Assembly (NCBI GenBank): GCA_903927685.1
Contig: CAIYOB010001136.1
Location: 1 to 16,174 of the forward strand
Direction of reading: 5' to 3'
DNA from: an uncultured Planctomycetaceae bacterium
Lineage (GTDB): Bacteria; Planctomycetota; Planctomycetia; Pirellulales; Pirellulaceae
DNA length: 16,174 nucleotides
Both the position numbers and the translations under genes were made by a program. A model generated the notes under the pieces. The model saw only the letters and a program-made list of their open reading frames with translations. It did not search any database and was not told where the DNA came from. Every line of letters begins with the position of its first letter. Positions within the stretch are counted from its first letter, which is position 1. This document shows positions 15,601-16,174 of this stretch, piece by piece.

Positions 15601-16091
15601 CAGTCCAGGGCCTCGTCTTCGCACGCCTGCAGGTTCGGATGCTGGGCGAAGGCCCGGCTGAGCAATGTCGGGCGCGCGATCAGGTTCTGGTCCAGACTGG
15701 TCGGCAGGTTGGGCTTCTCGTCCAGCCGCTCACGCTGGTGATTGAATTGCAGTCCCAGCCGCTGGCGGATGAACTCCAAGGATGTATCCGGGCTCTTGCT
15801 GTAGGTCAGCAGGGCTTGCCGGTTCTGGATCTCGCGGATGCGGGGTGTGTCCTTGAACCGGTTGATCCAGGCGGTCAGCAGTTCGTTGACCTTGTCGAAC
15901 TGCTCGGTGTTCTGGAAGTGGAGGCAGTGGTAGTAATAGTAGTCTTCCGTGCCCGGGATCAGTTGCTGCAGCGGAACCATGCGGTCCTTGGCCAGGGCGA
16001 AATCCTCCAGGTAGTCAATCTCCGCCGCCTGGGTTTGCGAAGCCGCCAAGCCCAGGAACAAGCCGACCAGAAATCTGGGTGCAAAACGCAT
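9654..16091 (-). CDS. Giant secreted protein (2145 residues) with duplicated macroglobulin-like domains
   Basis: The start is ATG 16091, seven bases after AGAGG within GGAGAAGAGG (16108-16099); it opens a classic signal peptide (MRFAPRFLVGLFLGLAASQT, then QAAEIDYL). Residues about 25-430 are mostly helical and TPR-like. Residues about 440-580 look like two beta-sandwich macroglobulin-type units (SLELFIKNVKTLIVKVYEI; PGVYVIDFIGNGQSSRAV; HVFTVLDEQNRKLPKATLWF). More beta domains follow to about 1030. A Gly/Ala/Glu linker (about 1040-1080) and an Ala/Pro linker (about 1370-1420) separate modules. Residues about 1700-1960 are helical repeats. The C-terminus (about 1970-2125) repeats the macroglobulin pair (VTLNCQNLKQVQVNYYLMDI; NVLVEISGAGQTKSRAYYAN; HVKHSDTGQPLAKVYVKVYA). 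This resembles the alpha-2-macroglobulin superfamily in outline, but no Cys-x-Glu-Gln thioester is present, so proteinase trapping by that chemistry is not expected. It is first in the block with the ExbD-like and repeat-containing proteins. The function is unknown. Confidence 0.88.
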   Translation of the reverse strand: MRFAPRFLVGLFLGLAASQTQAAEIDYLEDFALAKDRMVPLQQLIPGTEDYYYYHCLHFQNTEQFDKVNELLTAWINRFKDTPRIREIQNRQALLTYSKSPDTSLEFIRQRLGLQFNHQRERLDEKPNLPTSLDQNLIARPTLLSRAFAQHPNLQACEDEALDWLIATELTPDRRRHLLERLQRPDYPQLPKLVVDDLSYQNSGGFGCFGIHGQLLLAQLDECLKLKQDLLNQQNFVNVYVTKLHPNADIDWQRDPTERRAYLGRLWSFVQRLAPVHNSLKAHVLYHRLVLDRSQGVYDKPTFLAYLQTPRGATYMNAKFMELDDNRRHTADLAANFENVTLLPPVGDDEPLVRSYLQQFFVTEATSEPYSPWVNDLYLKRTFAETKIVNGLGEGEQWAAMLSPAEYQALKDRIDLDFAETNQPRFAAEDPVSLELFIKNVKTLIVKVYEINTANFYRQNQTDVNTDMNLDGLVANQEQTHEYPEPPLRRVSRRLEFPELTKPGVYVIDFIGNGQSSRAVIRKGQLRHLVRTTTAGHVFTVLDEQNRKLPKATLWFGGREYTPNDKGDIVVPFTSTPQRQAIVLQHGDFCSLDFFQHQAEEYSLAAGIYVDRESLLRRQKALVVVRPQLDLNGIPVTLSVLEDVRLVIASTDHDGVATAKEVSDFKLFEDREATFEFQVPQRLSQIRFELKAKVQNLSQNKKLDLAVQESFTLNQIDQTEKVEGLHLLQLQIPGPVSTGEEYVVDLLGKTGERKADRPVRFALKHRDFREPVQVTLQTDPQGRVRLGALADIVSVTATGPEDVTQTWRLERDRHTHYQTLHGLEGQPLEVPYGGNAQGKLSRDAVSLLELRAESYVVDRFEALTLDGGLLRITNLTRGDYDLWLKKANQRIRIRIAQASGGPQPPDVPPVAGHVLGGNRLLEIRGQRPLQIATVFATKEAIGVRLQNSTKFARVHVFATRYYPAHAAFNYLSRARDAEPAWTEPRKLDALYVAGRNIGDEYRYILDRKYAKKYPGNLLERPSLLLNPWAVRSTETGEQAAATGEEFEKQSDPAGGDQGRGTAAGGTAAVGGDFVNLDFLAQASAVLVNLVVDEQGVVSIPRQELGPHQHLHIVAVDPCSIAYRSVSLGEAQAAFVDLRLASGLDPQLNFAQQKQISVVEGKQPFTVADITSARLETYDSLAKVYSLYVTLSNNPTLIEFGFLMNWPNLKPEEKRAQYSKYACHELHFFLYHKDPEFFRTVVQPYLTNKKDKQFLDRWLLGEDLAVYTQPWNYSQLNAAERILLSQRVAADRQHTVRDTGDRFALIPPDVERFNTLFETALKGTALETGDALGIDAAQKLAETVRLQFGVGVNADAGITGAVVVDGRAAATTWAAEPAAPTVEILDLAAANAPAKPEGKSALPKEQDKILGTLRRSERRLKASQLFGNEADDKAEDFLERDTAARADARQFYRPLDKTQEWAENNYYHLPIDQQNADLVTVNAFWRDYAQFDPGQGEGKRFRSVNFAEASHNFPEMMFALAVLDLPFTADKHETKFEQAQMTLTPGSPLILFHEEIKQVPAAKEPTPILVSQNFFRHGDRTQQVNNEQVDKFVTDEFLVGVVYGCQVVVTNPTSSQQKLDALLQIPRGAIPVLKGRETRSVHIDLQPYHTQTVDYHFYFPAPGEFLHSPVQISRNEQLVACAASVTLKAVDRLSRIDTTSWDYLSQFGTNEDVVKYLEQANLHRTNLDKIAFRVQDKAFFGTVTELLARRHAYSDTLWSYAIKHNEPAAVREYLQHADGFVGQCGAFIDGPLLTIDPVARKAYQHLDYRPLVNARAHPLGPRRQIVNDRFHAQYHQLLKILSYRRDLDDPELMAVTYYLLLQDRVDEALGTFARVRAERLATCLQYDYFAAYLAMFREQPQQARDIAAKYAEHPVDRWRDLFGALLAQLDEIDGQDAKVVDKESRTEVQTKLAATEASFDFQVEAKKVTLNCQNLKQVQVNYYLMDIELLFSRNPFVQQYSGQFSNIRPNLSQALDLPDKQATTMFELPKQLHSSNVLVEISGAGQTKSRAYYANALAVQVVENYGQVHVKHSDTGQPLAKVYVKVYAQMQDDRVKFYKDGYTDLRGRFDYTSLGTNELDFVKKFSLLVLSEEHGAVVREASPPQR

Positions 16092-16155
16092 ACGGAAACC
16101 TCTTCTCCGGGCCGGGAGGCCACGGCGGGATGGGAAGACAAAGCGATCCGCCACT

Positions 16156-16164
16156 ATTCTACCA
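16156..16164 (-). promoter_or_regulatory. Candidate extended -10 promoter of the giant gene
   Basis: On the minus strand TGGTAGAAT matches an extended -10 (TGnTATAAT with one difference). It lies 65 bases before the ATG and would give a leader of about 55-60 bases. A -35 box would fall beyond the right edge of the window, so it cannot be tested here. Confidence 0.35.
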
Positions 16165-16174
16165 AGTGTAACTC

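Noticed and set aside
1..16174. CRISPR array, tRNA/rRNA genes, transposase or integrase, toxin-antitoxin or defence system.
   Set aside because: Looked for on both strands; no direct-repeat array, no cloverleaf or rRNA signature and no such protein family was recognised.

Overview
The window looks like an accessory, gene-remnant-rich stretch of a GC-rich member of the Planctomycetota (Pirellulales-like). The reasons are a secreted CxPSR sulfatase, a secreted multi-domain protein with carboxypeptidase-regulatory-like repeats, a very large secreted beta-sandwich protein, a PQQ-propeller remnant of a type common in that phylum, and several short palindromic repeats of the kind scattered through planctomycete genomes, one of them read in frame as the peptide GTGFQPV. 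The assignment rests on recognition and not on a database search.

Layout. Positions 1-1134 (minus) hold most of a secreted alpha/beta hydrolase that runs off the left edge. Upstream of its start lies a conspicuous twin-hairpin inverted repeat (1197-1280). Positions 1281-1742 hold no intact gene, but about 40 codons (1427-1549) look like a fragment of a PQQ-binding-like beta-propeller. Positions 1743-3650 (plus) encode a secreted 635-residue protein that may be a glycoside-hydrolase-like TIM barrel. Positions 3651-4197 are a scar holding two recognisable broken genes in opposite directions: a possible penicillin-acylase-type C-terminal piece (minus) and the signal peptide plus DUF5060-like N-terminal domain of a glycoside hydrolase (plus). 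The second is cut off exactly where the next gene's stop codon begins. Positions 4198-5619 (minus) encode an intact secreted sulfatase. It is tightly coupled to an upstream 104-residue ORF (5622-5936) that appears to be another sulfatase reduced to its signal peptide and C-terminal tail. Positions 5937-6272 contain further remnants.

The right two thirds is a same-strand block (minus), transcribed from right to left: a 2145-residue secreted protein (9654-16091), a membrane-anchored ExbD/TolR-like protein (9038-9562) and an 897-residue secreted protein with carboxypeptidase-regulatory-like repeats (6251-8944). The gaps are about 91 and 93 bases, so they could form one transcription unit, although a repeat hairpin sits in the first gap. 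All three products are predicted to act outside the cytoplasm. The giant protein carries two divergent copies of a macroglobulin-like (MG) domain pair, one near its middle-left and one at its C-terminus, but shows no thioester motif.

I see no tRNA, rRNA, CRISPR array, integrase or transposase. The most interesting aspects are the density of gene fragments around the sulfatases, repeat-derived sequence inside a coding region, and the unusual giant/ExbD-like pair.
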